DNA of 64,000 bases, taken from Mesorhizobium sp. (GTDB taxonomy: Bacteria > Pseudomonadota > Alphaproteobacteria > Rhizobiales > Rhizobiaceae). The position numbers and the translations under genes were made by a program. Location of the stretch: contig SAQR01000036.1 in NCBI GenBank assembly GCA_004020365.1, positions 1-64,000 on the forward strand, read 5' to 3'. Below, one piece after another: positions 51,855 through 62,312 of this stretch; position 1 is the first letter of the stretch; every line of letters starts with the position of its first letter. The notes beneath the pieces are model-generated. The model was given only the letters and a program-made list of their open reading frames with translations, had not been told where the DNA came from and ran no database searches.

Positions 51855-52820
51855 TCACTCCTGAAACAGCGCGTTCAGCTCCGGCAGTTTGTCGTTGACC
51901 AGCCAGCCATAGTAATTTTCCTCGGGCAGCTTCTCCGGTTCGCCCGCGGCGCGGCGCCTGTCGTTCTCGGCCTTCAGCGCATGGGCGCGCTGCTCAGGAT
52001 TGCCGACATTATAGAGCGTCGATGTGATGCCGGGATTGCCCGATATGTCGAAGCCGGCAATGCTGTGATAGGCATCGATCGATTTCCGGATCGTCGCCGC
52101 AACATAGTCCAAGGTCAGGTCCGGATCCATGATGGTCTTGTAGACCGCGTTCGGATCGCCGACGTCGAGCTTTGGCAAGCCGGACACCTGGTGCACGAGA
52201 TCGCTCATCTGCAAGGCGGTCAGCGGATTGAGCTGGCCCAGGCCAAAAGTCTGGCCGGCATAATAGGGCTGGAAGAAGGTCGCGCCGAAGCGGTCGTCGG
52301 GGAAGCTCTCACCGCCGACAGTCTTGCCGCGAAAGGAAAGGTTCCACACCTGCTCGCGGCATTCCCAGAGTTCGTAACTGTCCGATTTGCCGACGCATTC
52401 CTGGAATTGCGGCCGTTGCACGAAATCGGTGATGTCCTCGCCTTGATAGGCGAAGGACAGCCTGCTCGACAGATAGGAGATCGCCTTGACGTAGTAGGTC
52501 TGCAGCCGGTCGTAGGCGTCGACATTGTAGGTGTGCTCGCCGACGATGGCCCCGACGATATGCATGGGATCGATGCCATAAGTCGCTGCTGCCTGCTCGA
52601 TCTTGCCGCGAAGACCGGTGTCGTGTTGCAGCAGCGCATAGACCTTGCGGTATTTCGCCTGGAATGTGCTGTTAGTGGCCTGGGTGCGCCGGCTTGAGGC
52701 GCCCGGTATGTTGGGCTGCTCGACATGACTGTTGCCCGGCGGCACCATCGTTGCCGCTTCGGCGGCGAACATGGCTGTCGCCAGCGTCAGCCCGAGAGTG
52801 ACGAGGATCGTTTTTGTCAT
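51855..52820 (-). CDS. DUF1402 family exported protein
   Basis: 321 residues from MTKTILVTLGLTLATAMFAA at 52820. The longer frame from 52883 crosses a palindrome. A signal peptide precedes a globular domain with IDPMHIVGAIVGEHTYNVDA, FGLGQLNPLTALQMSDLVHQ and GNPGITSTLYNVGNPEQRAH. GEHTYN and FGLGQLNPLTAL recall lytic-transglycosylase-like active regions, so a cell-wall role is conceivable. The family is uncharacterised to my knowledge. Confidence 0.85.
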   Translation of the reverse strand: MTKTILVTLGLTLATAMFAAEAATMVPPGNSHVEQPNIPGASSRRTQATNSTFQAKYRKVYALLQHDTGLRGKIEQAAATYGIDPMHIVGAIVGEHTYNVDAYDRLQTYYVKAISYLSSRLSFAYQGEDITDFVQRPQFQECVGKSDSYELWECREQVWNLSFRGKTVGGESFPDDRFGATFFQPYYAGQTFGLGQLNPLTALQMSDLVHQVSGLPKLDVGDPNAVYKTIMDPDLTLDYVAATIRKSIDAYHSIAGFDISGNPGITSTLYNVGNPEQRAHALKAENDRRRAAGEPEKLPEENYYGWLVNDKLPELNALFQE

Positions 52821-52837
52821 GCGCCGCCGCCTGCAAC

Positions 52838-52876
52838 TGCGCATGACCCCGGAATGACTTTCGGGGGTCATGCGCA
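52838..52876. repeat. 13-bp perfect inverted repeat upstream of the DUF1402 gene
   Basis: TGCGCATGACCCC (52838-52850) and GGGGTCATGCGCA (52864-52876) pair exactly around a 13-nt loop. Sequence resembles the GCGCATGATCC ends of rhizobial palindromes. It lies 18 bp before the chosen start and would form a hairpin in the mRNA leader. The remaining 190 bp to hslU show nothing else. Confidence 0.6.
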
Positions 52877-53067
52877 GAACCAACTGTTAAAGCGCCCTTT
52901 GCACGTCCAACGGATGCGCGGCGCTGATGTTGCCGGCAAACTAGGTAAAGCTGCAAGGGGAGTCGAGAGCTCCCTGGCCCGGCAAGACAAAATCTGGCCG
53001 GTTGCTTCCATTTGGCCACACGTCTCAGAACCTGCCGGCTCGCCGGCCTTGAAGGATGGATCGCCTG

Positions 53068-54381
53068 CTACAGGATGAATCGCGACAGATCCGTGTTCCT
53101 GGACAGATCGCCGACATGCTTCTCCACATAGGCGGCGTCGACTGTCACCAACGTGCCGTGGCGGTCCGGCGCGTCATAGGAGATCTCGTCCAGCACCCGC
53201 TCCATCACCGTCTGCAGCCGCCTGGCGCCGATGTTCTCGACGCTGGCGTTGAGATCGACGGCGATGCCGGCCAGTGAATCGATGGCGTCGTCGGTGAAGA
53301 CGAGATCGACGCCCTCGGTCTTCATCAGCGCGATGTACTGCTTGATCAAGCTGGCCTCGGTCTCGGTCAGGATGCGGACGAAATCGTCCTTCTCCAGCGC
53401 CCGCAGCTCGACGCGGATCGGCAGACGGCCCTGCAGTTCGGGCAGCAGATCGGATGGCTTGGCAACGTGGAACGCTCCCGATGCGATGAACAGGATGTGA
53501 TCCGTCTTCACCGGTCCGTATTTGGTAGCGACCGTGGTGCCCTCGACAAGCGGCAGCAGGTCGCGCTGCACGCCTTCGCGGGAGACTCCGGCGCCCATGC
53601 CGCCTTCGCGCGAGGCGATCTTGTCGATCTCGTCGAGGAAGACGATGCCGTCGTTTTCGGTCGATTCGAGCGCCCTGCGCACCACCTCATCCTGGTCGAG
53701 CAGCTTGTCGGACTCGTCGCCGACCAGCACTGCGTAGGATTCCTTCACCGTCGTCTTGCGGGTCTTGGTCTTCTGGCCGCCCATCGCTTTCGACAGCATG
53801 TCGTTGATGTTCAACACGCCGATATTGGCGCCCGGCATGCCGGGTATCTCGAAGCCGGGCATGCCGCCAGTGCCGGTATCGCTCACTTCGATCTCGATCT
53901 CCTTGTCGTCGAGCTCGCCGTCGCGCAGCTTCTTGCGAAAACTGTCGCGCGTCGCCGGGCTAGCCGTCTTGCCGACGAGCGCATCCAGCACGCGCTCCTC
54001 GGCATTGAGATGGGCGCGCGCCTTGACGTCCTCGCGCATCTTCTCGCGCACCAGCCCGATGGCGATCTCGACCAGGTCGCGGATAATCTGTTCGACGTCG
54101 CGGCCGACATAGCCGACCTCGGTGAACTTGGTCGCCTCGACCTTGACGAACGGCGCACCGGCAAGCCGAGCCAGGCGGCGCGAGATCTCGGTCTTGCCGA
54201 CACCGGTCGGGCCGATCATCAGGATGTTCTTCGGCATCACCTCTTCACGCATCTGGCCTTCGAGCTGCTGGCGGCGCCAGCGGTTGCGCAAGGCGATGGC
54301 CACGGCGCGCTTGGCGTCCTTCTGGCCGATGATGAAGCGATCGAGTTCCGAAACGATTTCGCGGGGCGAGAATGTCGTCAT
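53068..54381 (-). CDS. hslU: ATP-dependent protease ATPase subunit HslU
   Basis: 437 residues from [16 protein letters not shown] at 54381. A five-codon longer start is possible, but the family length favours this one. Walker A is [15 protein letters not shown] (about 56-70), Walker [12 protein letters not shown] (about 247-257), and the C-terminus [10 protein letters not shown] is the tail that docks in HslV. The AAA+ ring unfolds substrates for the HslV peptidase. It is normally adjacent to hslV, but here a fused gene lies between them. Confidence 0.97.
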   Translation of the reverse strand: MTTFSPREIVSELDRFIIGQKDAKRAVAIALRNRWRRQQLEGQMREEVMPKNILMIGPTGVGKTEISRRLARLAGAPFVKVEATKFTEVGYVGRDVEQIIRDLVEIAIGLVREKMREDVKARAHLNAEERVLDALVGKTASPATRDSFRKKLRDGELDDKEIEIEVSDTGTGGMPGFEIPGMPGANIGVLNINDMLSKAMGGQKTKTRKTTVKESYAVLVGDESDKLLDQDEVVRRALESTENDGIVFLDEIDKIASREGGMGAGVSREGVQRDLLPLVEGTTVATKYGPVKTDHILFIASGAFHVAKPSDLLPELQGRLPIRVELRALEKDDFVRILTETEASLIKQYIALMKTEGVDLVFTDDAIDSLAGIAVDLNASVENIGARRLQTVMERVLDEISYDAPDRHGTLVTVDAAYVEKHVGDLSRNTDLSRFIL

Positions 54382-54385
54382 ATCG

Positions 54386-55555
54386 CTAAATTCCACTTTG
54401 CCACTGCCGGATGGACTCGAACGGATGCAGCAGCATGATCACGTTGAGTGTCAGATTGTCCCTGATGATGTAGCCGACACCGAACTCGAAGATGACGGCC
54501 AGGGTCACGATCACCCATATAGGAAGCCCGCGCGCCATCACAAATCCCAGCACCATCGCCAGCGTGTCCGCCACCGAATTGATGATGCTGTCGCCGTAAT
54601 AGTCGAGCGAGATCGTGCCGGCGCGGTAGCGCTCGATGATCATCGGGCTGTTCTCGAGGAGCTCCCAGCCGCCCTCTATGACGACGGCAAATGCCAGCCT
54701 GAGCCCGATCGGCGAACGCGGGAACAGAGCCCACGCCAGCGCGTAGAACAGGAAGCCGTGGATGATGTGCGAGAATGTGTACCAGTCGGAGATATGCTGG
54801 GAATTTTCCGAGCTCTGCACGATGCCGTGCCACAGCTTGACATAGCCGCATTCGCAGATCGGCGTTCGGCCCATGCCGTAAAGGGATCCAGCCTGGAATA
54901 TGATCAGGCCGAGGACGAGCAGAAGCCCCATCCGCCAGCTGTCTTCATAGGCCGAGACGGTCTTGTCGGCGCCGGTTGTGCTCATGCTGTTGCTGCCCCT
55001 CCTCGGCGCCTTATTGGCGTCGCCCTCTTCGATATTGCTCGCTTGGGCGTCGCCCTCTTCGGCGTCAATCGCCATCAGCACGGCGTCGCCATATTCCGAT
55101 TGCCTGCGATCGATAGCTCTGAAACCAGCCTTTTCATAGGCGCGGATCGCTCGTCGGTTGGATGGATCCGGGTCGATGATGACACGCGGCACCCCTTCTT
55201 CGAACAGCTGTTCCACGAACTGTCGGACAATTGCCGAGCCGTGGCCGCGTCCGACAAGCTCGGGCCTGCCGATCGACAGATCGATGCCGAGCGTGCCGAA
55301 CGGCTGGTCGCTATAGGGGTGGCCGTCCTCCAGATGCGGGTCGTAGCTCTGCATGTAGCCGATCGGCTCGCCGTCGAGCTCGATGATCAGCGGCTCGACG
55401 GAAATGCTGTCGATATGCTCGCGGATATGCGCGATCTCAGTCTCGGGATCGTCCCACCACTCCGCGACATGCGGCTCGGCCAGCCATGCCGCGATCATCG
55501 GCAGGTCCGCCTCCGTCACCGGTCGAAAATCATATCTATTTTGTTGTTTGGCCAT
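54386..55555 (-). CDS. GNAT acetyltransferase fused in frame to a UPF0314/DUF2585 membrane protein
   Basis: 389 residues from [20 protein letters not shown] at 55555, with AGGAG upstream. Residues 1-170 are a GNAT domain ([40 protein letters not shown]), similar to AAC(6')-type acetyltransferases. A short repeat linker ([15 protein letters not shown]) follows, then a UPF0314 membrane protein ([40 protein letters not shown]). No stop separates them. An ATG at 54985 with its own AGGAGGGG could start the UPF0314 part (199 aa) alone. The C-terminal part normally exists as a separate gene. Confidence 0.8.
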   Translation of the reverse strand: MAKQQNRYDFRPVTEADLPMIAAWLAEPHVAEWWDDPETEIAHIREHIDSISVEPLIIELDGEPIGYMQSYDPHLEDGHPYSDQPFGTLGIDLSIGRPELVGRGHGSAIVRQFVEQLFEEGVPRVIIDPDPSNRRAIRAYEKAGFRAIDRRQSEYGDAVLMAIDAEEGDAQASNIEEGDANKAPRRGSNSMSTTGADKTVSAYEDSWRMGLLLVLGLIIFQAGSLYGMGRTPICECGYVKLWHGIVQSSENSQHISDWYTFSHIIHGFLFYALAWALFPRSPIGLRLAFAVVIEGGWELLENSPMIIERYRAGTISLDYYGDSIINSVADTLAMVLGFVMARGLPIWVIVTLAVIFEFGVGYIIRDNLTLNVIMLLHPFESIRQWQSGI

Positions 55556-55584
55556 GATCTCCTGCGAACCGAAGGTCAGCGAAG

Positions 55585-55620
55585 CAAAAACCGGTTTCCA
55601 CTTTTCGGGATCATGGCCAG
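55585..55620. repeat. RIME-type repeat fragment between hslV and the GNAT gene
   Basis: AAAAACCGGTTTCCACTTTT followed by CGGGATCATGGCC is a fragment of the rhizobial palindrome family also seen at 60807-60855 (AAGCATGATCC...ACCGGTTTCGG...GGTCATGCTT). Confidence 0.6.
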
Positions 55621-55628
55621 CGGCCGGC

Positions 55629-56180
55629 TCAGCCGGCATCGAGCGTTTCGATGACAAAATTGTTGTTGGTGTAGACGCAAATGTCGGATGCGATCTGCAT
55701 CGCCTTGCGGGCGATTTCTTCGGCATCCTTGTCGGAATCCATCAGCGCGCGCGCCGCGGCCAGCGCAAAATTGCCGCCCGAACCGATCGCCATGACGCCA
55801 TGTTCGGGTTCAAGCACGTCGCCGGTGCCGGTTAGCGCCAGCGAGACCGACTTGTCGGCAACCAGCATCATCGCTTCCAGCCGGCGCAGATAGCGGTCGG
55901 TGCGCCAGTCCTTGGCGAGTTCGACGCAGGCCCGCGTCAATTGCTCCGGATATTGTTCGAGCTTGGCCTCGAGCCGCTCCAGAAGCGTGAAAGCGTCAGC
56001 GGTGGCGCCGGCGAAACCGGCAATGACATTGCCGCTTTTGCCGATGCGGCGCACCTTCTTGGCGTTGCCCTTCATGATGGTCTGGCCGAGACTGACCTGG
56101 CCATCGCCGGCAATCACCACCTTGCCGCCCCTACGCACGGTCAGGATGGTCGTGGCGTGCATGGTCAGTTCGTTCGACAT
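55629..56180 (-). CDS. hslV: ATP-dependent protease peptidase subunit HslV
   Basis: 183 residues from [20 protein letters not shown] at 56180, with GGAGCAGAG upstream. The Thr after the short N-terminal segment ([11 protein letters not shown]) is the catalytic nucleophile exposed by processing. [20 protein letters not shown] and [16 protein letters not shown] are family hallmarks. It forms the proteasome-like barrel capped by HslU. It starts the hslV-(GNAT-UPF0314)-hslU set, divergent from the his genes. Confidence 0.97.
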   Translation of the reverse strand: MSNELTMHATTILTVRRGGKVVIAGDGQVSLGQTIMKGNAKKVRRIGKSGNVIAGFAGATADAFTLLERLEAKLEQYPEQLTRACVELAKDWRTDRYLRRLEAMMLVADKSVSLALTGTGDVLEPEHGVMAIGSGGNFALAAARALMDSDKDAEEIARKAMQIASDICVYTNNNFVIETLDAG

Positions 56181-56402
56181 CTCTGCTCCGATCAGCACCG
56201 GTCCGACAAGGCGATTGGCGCATTACGAGTGACTTGATCAACCATATGTATGCATGGGTCCGAAGATTGCCAACCGGTCATCGGCCAGGCTCGATATCCC
56301 ATGGCACGGCAACTGGCAATCGCCGGATCATGCTGCTAGAAGGCTCTCGTTTTTCAAGCATATCGACGCTTGGAACGCCTGAACTCTGGACAAAGGATGA
56401 GC

Positions 56403-57002
56403 ATGCCGCCCCGTTCCGCCAACGCAAGCCGCAAGACCAAGGAAACCGACATCTCCGTGTCGGTCCAGGTCGACGGCTCCGGAAAATCCGATATTTCGAC
56501 GGGCGTCGGCTTCTTCGACCACATGCTGGACCAGCTGTCGCGCCATTCGCTGATCGACATGACGGTCAAGGCCAAGGGCGATTTGCACATAGACGACCAC
56601 CACACGGTCGAGGACACCGGCATCGCGCTCGGTCAGGCGCTGGCCAAGGCGTTGGGCGAGCGGCGCGGCATCATGCGCTATGCCTCGATCGATCTCGCCA
56701 TGGACGAGACGCTGACGCGCGCGGCGATCGACGTTTCCGGCCGTCCTTTCCTTGTCTGGAACGTCGCGTTCTCGTCGCCGAAGATCGGCACGTTCGACAC
56801 CGAACTGGTGCGCGAATTCTTCCAGGCTCTGGCGCAAAATGCCGGCATCACGCTGCATGTCACCAACCACTACGGCGCCAACAATCACCACATCGCCGAG
56901 ACCTGCTTCAAGGCGGTGGCGCGTGCGCTGCGTTTCGCGCTTGAAAGCGACCCGCGCCAGCCTGACGCGGTTCCTTCCACCAAGGGATCTCTGAAGGGAT
57001 AG
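56403..57002 (+). CDS. hisB: Imidazoleglycerol-phosphate dehydratase HisB
   Basis: 199 residues from the ATG at 56403 (AAAGGA 7 bp upstream). It has the HisB metal-binding motifs: [51 protein letters not shown]. It is monofunctional without the phosphatase domain. It catalyses the sixth step of histidine synthesis and starts the run hisB - DUF2628 - hisH - DUF1330 - hisA - arginase-like - hisF - hisE. Confidence 0.97.
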   Translation: MPPRSANASRKTKETDISVSVQVDGSGKSDISTGVGFFDHMLDQLSRHSLIDMTVKAKGDLHIDDHHTVEDTGIALGQALAKALGERRGIMRYASIDLAMDETLTRAAIDVSGRPFLVWNVAFSSPKIGTFDTELVREFFQALAQNAGITLHVTNHYGANNHHIAETCFKAVARALRFALESDPRQPDAVPSTKGSLKG

Positions 57003-57005
57003 GCC

Positions 57006-57482
57006 ATGGCCGTCTATGTCGTGATGGAACCGCCGGGCCGCGGCGAAAAGCCTGACACAACGGCCTTTGTCCGTGATGGGTTTTCCTGGCTCGGATTCCT
57101 CGTGCCGCCGCTGTGGCTGCTCTGGCACCGGTTGTGGATAGAGGCAGCACTGGCGTTTGTCGCCATGGCTTTGCTTTCGATGCTTGCCGAAGGGCTGAGC
57201 CTTGGGCTGGCCGGCCCGCTGCTGTCGCTGCTGGTATCGCTCTATGTCGGACTGGAAGGGCAGGCCTTGCGGATCGCCGCACTGCGCCGTCGCGGCTGGC
57301 ATGAATGGGGCGTCGTCGAGGCCGACAGGCTCGACGATGCCGATACGCGCTATGTGCTGGAAGCCGAAGCGCATTCCGATGAGCAATTGCGCCCGCAAGG
57401 AATCGTTCCGGACGCCGCCCATGCCCGGCCAACGCATATGGGCATCGCGCTAGGGTTGAACCACACTCCGGGAAGACCCTGA
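57006..57482 (+). CDS. DUF2628 membrane protein in the his operon
   Basis: 158 residues, 3 bp after hisB and 1 bp before hisH, so it is embedded in the operon. The DUF2628 pattern is present ([20 protein letters not shown], then a hydrophobic stretch [20 protein letters not shown] and the cytoplasmic REGW-like [20 protein letters not shown]). Members are small membrane proteins of unknown role, often adjacent to his genes in Rhizobiales. Confidence 0.85.
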   Translation: MAVYVVMEPPGRGEKPDTTAFVRDGFSWLGFLVPPLWLLWHRLWIEAALAFVAMALLSMLAEGLSLGLAGPLLSLLVSLYVGLEGQALRIAALRRRGWHEWGVVEADRLDDADTRYVLEAEAHSDEQLRPQGIVPDAAHARPTHMGIALGLNHTPGRP

Positions 57483-57483
57483 C

Positions 57484-58134
57484 ATGCGGGTCGCGATCAT
57501 CGATTATGGCTCGGGCAACCTGCGCTCGGCCACCAAGGCCTTCGAGCGCGCCGCGCACGAAGCCGGCATCGCCGCCGCCATCGACCTGACCGCCGATGCC
57601 GAGCGTGTCAGAACCGCCGACCGCATCGTCCTGCCCGGCGTCGGCGCCTATGCCGATTGCGCGGCCGGGCTGCGCGCTGTGGCCGGCATGTGGGAAGCGG
57701 TCGAGGAGGTCGCGATCGTCAAGCGGCGGCCGTTCCTCGGCATCTGCGTCGGTATGCAGCTGATGTCGGAGCGGGGCCTGGAAAAGACTGTGACAAAAGG
57801 CTTTGGCTGGATCGGCGGCGACGTCAAGGAGATCACCCCGGCCGATCCTGCGCTAAAAATCCCGCAGATCGGCTGGAATACGATCGAGCTCACGCGCAAG
57901 CATCCGCTGTTTTCCGGCATTCCAACCGGCGCCAAGGGATTGCACGCCTATTTCGTCCATTCCTATCATCTCGACGCGCAGAAGCCGGAGAACGTGCTGG
58001 CGATTGCCGATTATGGTGGTCCGGTTACAGCCGCTGTTATCAGCGACAATCTCGCCGGCACGCAGTTTCATCCCGAAAAGAGCCAGGCGCTTGGCCTGGC
58101 GCTGATCACCAATTTCCTGCGCTGGAGGCCCTAA
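57484..58134 (+). CDS. hisH: Imidazole glycerol phosphate synthase, glutaminase subunit HisH
   Basis: 216 residues of the class I glutamine amidotransferase fold. The triad is visible: C88 in [11 protein letters not shown], and H196 and E198 in [22 protein letters not shown] opens the protein. It makes ammonia that travels through HisF. Its partner gene is 1.9 kb downstream. Confidence 0.97.
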   Translation: MRVAIIDYGSGNLRSATKAFERAAHEAGIAAAIDLTADAERVRTADRIVLPGVGAYADCAAGLRAVAGMWEAVEEVAIVKRRPFLGICVGMQLMSERGLEKTVTKGFGWIGGDVKEITPADPALKIPQIGWNTIELTRKHPLFSGIPTGAKGLHAYFVHSYHLDAQKPENVLAIADYGGPVTAAVISDNLAGTQFHPEKSQALGLALITNFLRWRP

Positions 58135-58138
58135 GAAA

Positions 58139-58429
58139 ATGAGCAAGAAAGGCTACTGGATGGCGATGGTCGACGTCCGCGATCCCGAGGGCTACAAGCG
58201 ATATATCGAGGCGAACGCGGCGGCATTTGCGAAATATGGCGCGAAGTTTCCCGTGCGGGCGGGGCGTTATGCGAACCCGGAAGGGCCGACAGGCAACCGC
58301 CACGTCCTGGTTGAGTTCGAAACCTACGACAAGGCGATAGAATGCTACGAATCGCCTGAATACCGGGAGGCATTGAAGTACAGGCTTGCCGCCTCGACCG
58401 GTCACTTCGTCATTGTTGAAGGCGCCTGA
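58139..58429 (+). CDS. DUF1330 family protein
   Basis: 96 residues, 4 bp after hisH. DUF1330 members are ferredoxin-like dimeric domains (MSKKGYWMAMVDVRDPEGYK, RYADPEGPTGNRHVLVEFE-type segments, YESPEYREALKYRLAAST). The fold resembles the ABM/EthD group. No pathway role is known. It lies inside the his operon and is probably a passenger gene, as its start and stop are close to both neighbours. Confidence 0.88.
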   Translation: MSKKGYWMAMVDVRDPEGYKRYIEANAAAFAKYGAKFPVRAGRYANPEGPTGNRHVLVEFETYDKAIECYESPEYREALKYRLAASTGHFVIVEGA

Positions 58430-58432
58430 ACG

Positions 58433-59182
58433 GTGATCCTGTTCCCGGCCATCGATCTCAAGGACGGCAAGTGCGTGCGCCTGAAGCACGGCGATATGGC
58501 GACCGCGACGATTTACAATGACGACCCGGCCGCGCAGGCCAGGGCTTTCGAGCAACAAGGTTTTGAATGGCTGCACGTCGTTGACCTCAACGGCGCCTTC
58601 AAGGGCCAGAGCGTCAACAGCGCGGCGGTCGGCGCCATTCTCAAGGCAACGAAAAACCCGGTGCAGCTCGGCGGCGGCATCCGCACCCTGGCGCAGGTCG
58701 AGGACTGGCTCGATCGCGGGCTGGCCCGCATCATTCTCGGCACGGTGGCCGTGCGCGATCCAGATCTGGTCAGGCAGGCCTGCAAGGCATTCCCGGGCAA
58801 GATCGCGGTCGGCATCGACGCCAAGGGCGGCAAGGTGGCGGTCGAGGGCTGGGCCGAGGCCTCTAGTCTCGGCGTCATCGAACTGGCGAAGAAGTTTGAG
58901 GGCGCCGGCGTTGCCGCCATCATCTACACCGACATCGACCGCGACGGTGTGCTGACCGGCATCAACTGGGACGCCACCATCGATCTTGCCGACGCCGTTT
59001 CCATCCCGGTCATCGCCTCCGGCGGGCTGGCCTCGATCGCCGACATCGTGCGCATGACGATGCCCGATGCGCAAAAACTCGAAGGCGCCATCTCAGGGCG
59101 TGCACTTTATGACGGACGTATCGACCCGGCCGAGGCATTGGCGATCCTGGCGGCCGGACCGGAGAAGGCGAGGGCGCGATGA
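58433..59182 (+). CDS. hisA: Phosphoribosylformimino-AICAR phosphate isomerase HisA
   Basis: 249 residues with a GTG start 3 bp after the DUF1330 stop. TIM barrel with catalytic Asp in [13 protein letters not shown] (residue 8) and in YTDIDRDG. Phosphate-binding glycines appear in QLGGGIRTL and ASGGLAS. It performs the Amadori rearrangement before HisF. Its stop overlaps the next start by 4 bp. Confidence 0.96.
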   Translation: MILFPAIDLKDGKCVRLKHGDMATATIYNDDPAAQARAFEQQGFEWLHVVDLNGAFKGQSVNSAAVGAILKATKNPVQLGGGIRTLAQVEDWLDRGLARIILGTVAVRDPDLVRQACKAFPGKIAVGIDAKGGKVAVEGWAEASSLGVIELAKKFEGAGVAAIIYTDIDRDGVLTGINWDATIDLADAVSIPVIASGGLASIADIVRMTMPDAQKLEGAISGRALYDGRIDPAEALAILAAGPEKARAR

Positions 59183-60015
59183 AACTCTCGATCATCCTCG
59201 CACCCTATGACAGCGGCCTTTACCACGCCGGCTTTGGCCAGGGCCCCGACGCCATCATTGCCGGCGGCCTTGTCGATGAACTTGCCTTGCGTGGCCATGA
59301 TGTTATCGTCGAGGACATCGGCGAGGTCGGCGATGCCCAAAGACGCGAAATCGCGACAGGTTTCGCGGTTTGCCGGGCAGTCGCCACCAAGGTCGATATG
59401 GCGCGCGACGATGAGCGTTTTCCCATCGTGCTCGCCGGAAATTGCCTGACCGCCGCCGGTGCGGTGGCTGGCGACGCCGCTGATTCGATCATCTGGATCG
59501 ATCAGCATGGCGATCTCAACACGCCCGAGACGTCGGCCTACGGCTTTCTCGACGGCATGGCGCTGGCGACGACGCTGGGGCTCTGCTGGCGGCCGATGAC
59601 GTCAGCCATTCCCGGCTTCCAGGCGATCGATCCGTCGCGGTGCATGCTGGTCGACGCGCGCGACCTCGATCCAGATGAAAGGCGGCTTCTCGAGACGTTG
59701 CCGATCATTCGCGCCCAGTGGACTGATGCACTCGACAATGTCGGAAAGCTCAAGGCGGCCGGCGCCGCCCAAGCGCATTTGCATCTTGATCTGGATGTTC
59801 ACGATCCGGATGTGCTGCAAGTGAACCGCTATGCGCTGCCGGGAGGTCCAAATCCGGAACAGCTGCGGCAACTGGTTTGCGGGCTGGCCAAGTCGATCCC
59901 GATCGTCGGCATCACCCTGTCCGCCTACGATCCTGCCTTTGACGCCAAAGGCGAGGTTCCGCCTGTCGTTGGGCAATTGCTTGGCGATTTTCTTGCCGCG
60001 CTTGGCAGGTTCTGA
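59179..60015 (+). CDS. Arginase/ureohydrolase-family protein with altered metal motif
   Basis: 278 residues, translationally coupled to both hisA (4-bp overlap) and hisF (stop and start overlap). Two of the arginase metal motifs are intact: [20 protein letters not shown] (canonical DAHxD) and [11 protein letters not shown] (DxDxxDP). The usual first motif GGDHS reads GNCLTA, so its His ligand is missing. It may act with a single metal, on a formimidoyl or guanidino substrate, or be structural. The reason for its place in the his operon is unknown. Confidence 0.8.
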   Translation: MKLSIILAPYDSGLYHAGFGQGPDAIIAGGLVDELALRGHDVIVEDIGEVGDAQRREIATGFAVCRAVATKVDMARDDERFPIVLAGNCLTAAGAVAGDAADSIIWIDQHGDLNTPETSAYGFLDGMALATTLGLCWRPMTSAIPGFQAIDPSRCMLVDARDLDPDERRLLETLPIIRAQWTDALDNVGKLKAAGAAQAHLHLDLDVHDPDVLQVNRYALPGGPNPEQLRQLVCGLAKSIPIVGITLSAYDPAFDAKGEVPPVVGQLLGDFLAALGRF

Positions 60016-60806
60016 TGCTGAAAGCCCGCGTCATCCCCTGTCTCGACGTCAAGAACGGCCGCGTCGTCAAAGGCGTCAATTTCGTCGACCTGATCGATGC
60101 CGGCGATCCGGTCGAGGCCGCAAGGGCCTATGACGTCGCCGGCGCCGACGAGCTCTGCTTCCTCGACATCACCGCCTCGTCCGAAAATCGCGAGACCATC
60201 TTCGATATCGTCGCCCGCACCGCCGAGCAATGTTTTATGCCGCTGACCGTCGGCGGCGGCGTGCGCCAGGTCGCCGACATAAGAAAGCTGCTTTTGGCCG
60301 GCGCCGACAAGGTGTCGATCAACACGGCGGCGGTGAAGAATCCCGATTTCGTCGCCGAGGCGGCCGACAAGTTCGGCAACCAGTGCATCGTCGTGGCCAT
60401 TGACGCCAAGAAAGTGTCTGGCGAAGGCGAGGCAGACCGATGGGAGATTTTCACCCATGGCGGCCGCGAGAAGACCGGCATCGACGCCGTCGAATTCGCT
60501 CGGCAGATGGTCGATCGCGGCGCCGGCGAGATCCTGCTGACGTCGATGGACCGCGACGGCACCAAGGCCGGCTACGACATCGCGCTCACCCGCGCGGTCG
60601 CCGACGCCGTGCGTGCGCCGGTCATCGCCTCCGGCGGCGTCGGCACGCTCGATCACCTGGTCGAGGGCATTCGCGACGGCCATGCCGGCGCGGTGCTGGC
60701 CGCATCGATTTTCCATTTCGGCACCTACAGCATTGCCGAAGCCAAGTCGCACATGGCCCGCGCCGGCCTGCCGATGCGACTGGACTCGTCAGGGGATCGG
60801 CTCTAA
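60015..60806 (+). CDS. hisF: Imidazole glycerol phosphate synthase, cyclase subunit HisF
   Basis: 263 residues. Catalytic Asp residues are in [16 protein letters not shown] (D11) and VVAIDAKKV (about 130). TIM-barrel phosphate sites are VGGGVR and ASGGVG. With HisH it makes imidazole glycerol phosphate and AICAR. It is followed by a repeat and then hisE. Confidence 0.97.
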   Translation: MLKARVIPCLDVKNGRVVKGVNFVDLIDAGDPVEAARAYDVAGADELCFLDITASSENRETIFDIVARTAEQCFMPLTVGGGVRQVADIRKLLLAGADKVSINTAAVKNPDFVAEAADKFGNQCIVVAIDAKKVSGEGEADRWEIFTHGGREKTGIDAVEFARQMVDRGAGEILLTSMDRDGTKAGYDIALTRAVADAVRAPVIASGGVGTLDHLVEGIRDGHAGAVLAASIFHFGTYSIAEAKSHMARAGLPMRLDSSGDRL

Positions 60807-60873
60807 AGCATGATCCAAAAAAGTAGACCGGTTTCGGAAAAGGTCATGCTTAAACAAGCAGATAGATGGCGCC
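60807..60873. repeat. RIME-type palindrome between hisF and hisE
   Basis: AAGCATGATCC, ACCGGTTTCGGAAAAGG and TCATGCTTAAACAAGC form the imperfect palindrome typical of rhizobial intergenic elements. A fragment (GTGCTTAAACAAAGAGATAG) recurs at about 62799-62818. Confidence 0.65.
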
Positions 60874-61200
60874 ATGGCTGAGTTTTCGCTCTCCGATCTG
60901 GAGACAATCATCAGGGAACGAGCACATTCCGGCGATCCGGATTCGTGGACGGCAAAGCTGTTCGCGCGCGGCATCGACAAGGCGGCGCAGAAGCTCGGCG
61001 AAGAGGCGGTCGAAACGGTGATCGCGGCCGTTGGCGGCGACAGACAAGCCCTCGTTTCGGAAAGCGCCGATCTCATCTATCATTGGCTCGTCGTTCTGGG
61101 CGTCGCCGGCGTTCCGCTTGCCGATGTCCTGACCGAACTCGAGCGCCGCACCGGTCGTTCGGGCATCGCCGAAAAGGCGTCTCGGCAGGACCGGGGCTGA
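60874..61200 (+). CDS. hisE: Phosphoribosyl-ATP pyrophosphatase HisE
   Basis: 108 residues of the MazG-like fold: [20 protein letters not shown], then [16 protein letters not shown] with the expected acidic residues for Mg (E and D). It performs the second step of histidine synthesis. It is separated from hisF by a repeat but follows it in the same direction. Here it is separate from HisI. Confidence 0.95.
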   Translation: MAEFSLSDLETIIRERAHSGDPDSWTAKLFARGIDKAAQKLGEEAVETVIAAVGGDRQALVSESADLIYHWLVVLGVAGVPLADVLTELERRTGRSGIAEKASRQDRG

Positions 61201-61224
61201 TCGCTGCGGAGGGCAGGAAACTCG

Positions 61225-62184
61225 ATGGACCAGCTCGCCCCCACCGAGAAATATTCGCCCTTCCGTTTTTTCTCGGCGGAAGAATGGTCGCAGTTCCGCG
61301 CCGACACGCCGATGACGCTCGGCGAGGACGAGATCCGTCGCCTGCGTTCGCTCAACGACCCGGTCGACCTCGAAGAGGTCAAGCGCATCTATCTTTCGCT
61401 ATCTCGGCTGTTGTCGGCCCATGTCGAGGCCAGCCAACTGCTGTTCAGGCAGCGACAGGCCTTCTTCAACGCGATGGATGTCGTCAAGACGCCCTTCATC
61501 ATCGGCATTGCCGGCTCCGTCGCGGTCGGCAAATCGACCACGGCGCGCGTCCTCAAGGAATTGCTGGCGCGCTGGCCGTCGAGCCCCAAGGTCGATCTGA
61601 TCACCACCGACGGCTTCCTGCTTCCCAACGAAATCCTGCGCCGCAACAATCTGATGGAGCGCAAGGGCTTTCCCGAAAGCTACGATGTCGGCGCCTTGCT
61701 GCGGTTCCTGTCGGGCATCAAATCGGCGCAGCGCAATGTCCGCGCGCCAGTCTATTCGCACCTGACCTACGACGTCGTTCCCGGAGAGTTCCAGACCATT
61801 GATCGGCCGGACATATTGATCTTTGAAGGCATCAATGTCCTCCAGCCGGGCAAGCTGCCAAAGGACGGCAAGATCGTGCCTTTCCTGTCGGATTTCTTCG
61901 ACTTCGCCATCTATATCGATGCCGAAGAGGAGCTGATCCATCAATGGTACATCGCCCGCTTCATGCGGCTGCGCGAGACCGCCTTCCGCAATCCGGACTC
62001 CTTCTTCCACCGCTATTCACAACTTTCGCAAGCAGCCGCCCGCGCCATCGCCGAAGGCCTGTGGGCCAACATCAACCTGAAGAATCTGCGCGAGAACATC
62101 CTGCCGACGAGAGCCCGCGCCGATCTCATCCTGCGCAAGGGTGCCAATCATCTGGTCGAGGAAGTGGCGCTCCGGAAGCTGTAA
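61225..62184 (+). CDS. coaA: Pantothenate kinase, type I (CoaA)
   Basis: 319 residues. P-loop [20 protein letters not shown] near 93-110, followed by [12 protein letters not shown] and [16 protein letters not shown], typical of bacterial type I kinases. It commits pantothenate to coenzyme A and is usually inhibited by CoA. It is 24 bp after hisE with GGAGGG upstream. Its association with hisE is common in Rhizobiales. Confidence 0.97.
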   Translation: MDQLAPTEKYSPFRFFSAEEWSQFRADTPMTLGEDEIRRLRSLNDPVDLEEVKRIYLSLSRLLSAHVEASQLLFRQRQAFFNAMDVVKTPFIIGIAGSVAVGKSTTARVLKELLARWPSSPKVDLITTDGFLLPNEILRRNNLMERKGFPESYDVGALLRFLSGIKSAQRNVRAPVYSHLTYDVVPGEFQTIDRPDILIFEGINVLQPGKLPKDGKIVPFLSDFFDFAIYIDAEEELIHQWYIARFMRLRETAFRNPDSFFHRYSQLSQAAARAIAEGLWANINLKNLRENILPTRARADLILRKGANHLVEEVALRKL

Positions 62185-62312
62185 CGAAGCGGTTAACGGC
62201 GCTTTAATGCATGTCGCGCAAAAGTGCATGAGGCTGGTCGAACGCGACGCGCTTCAGGCAGTGCCCGCTATCGTTCGATTGCAAGTTCCAGAGCATTTGT
62301 CGGGAGCAGCCG

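Noticed and set aside
54122-55654. Plus-strand open frame opposite the GNAT-UPF0314 gene and part of hslU
   Set aside because: It is antisense, with arbitrary composition, while both real genes have ribosome sites and domains.
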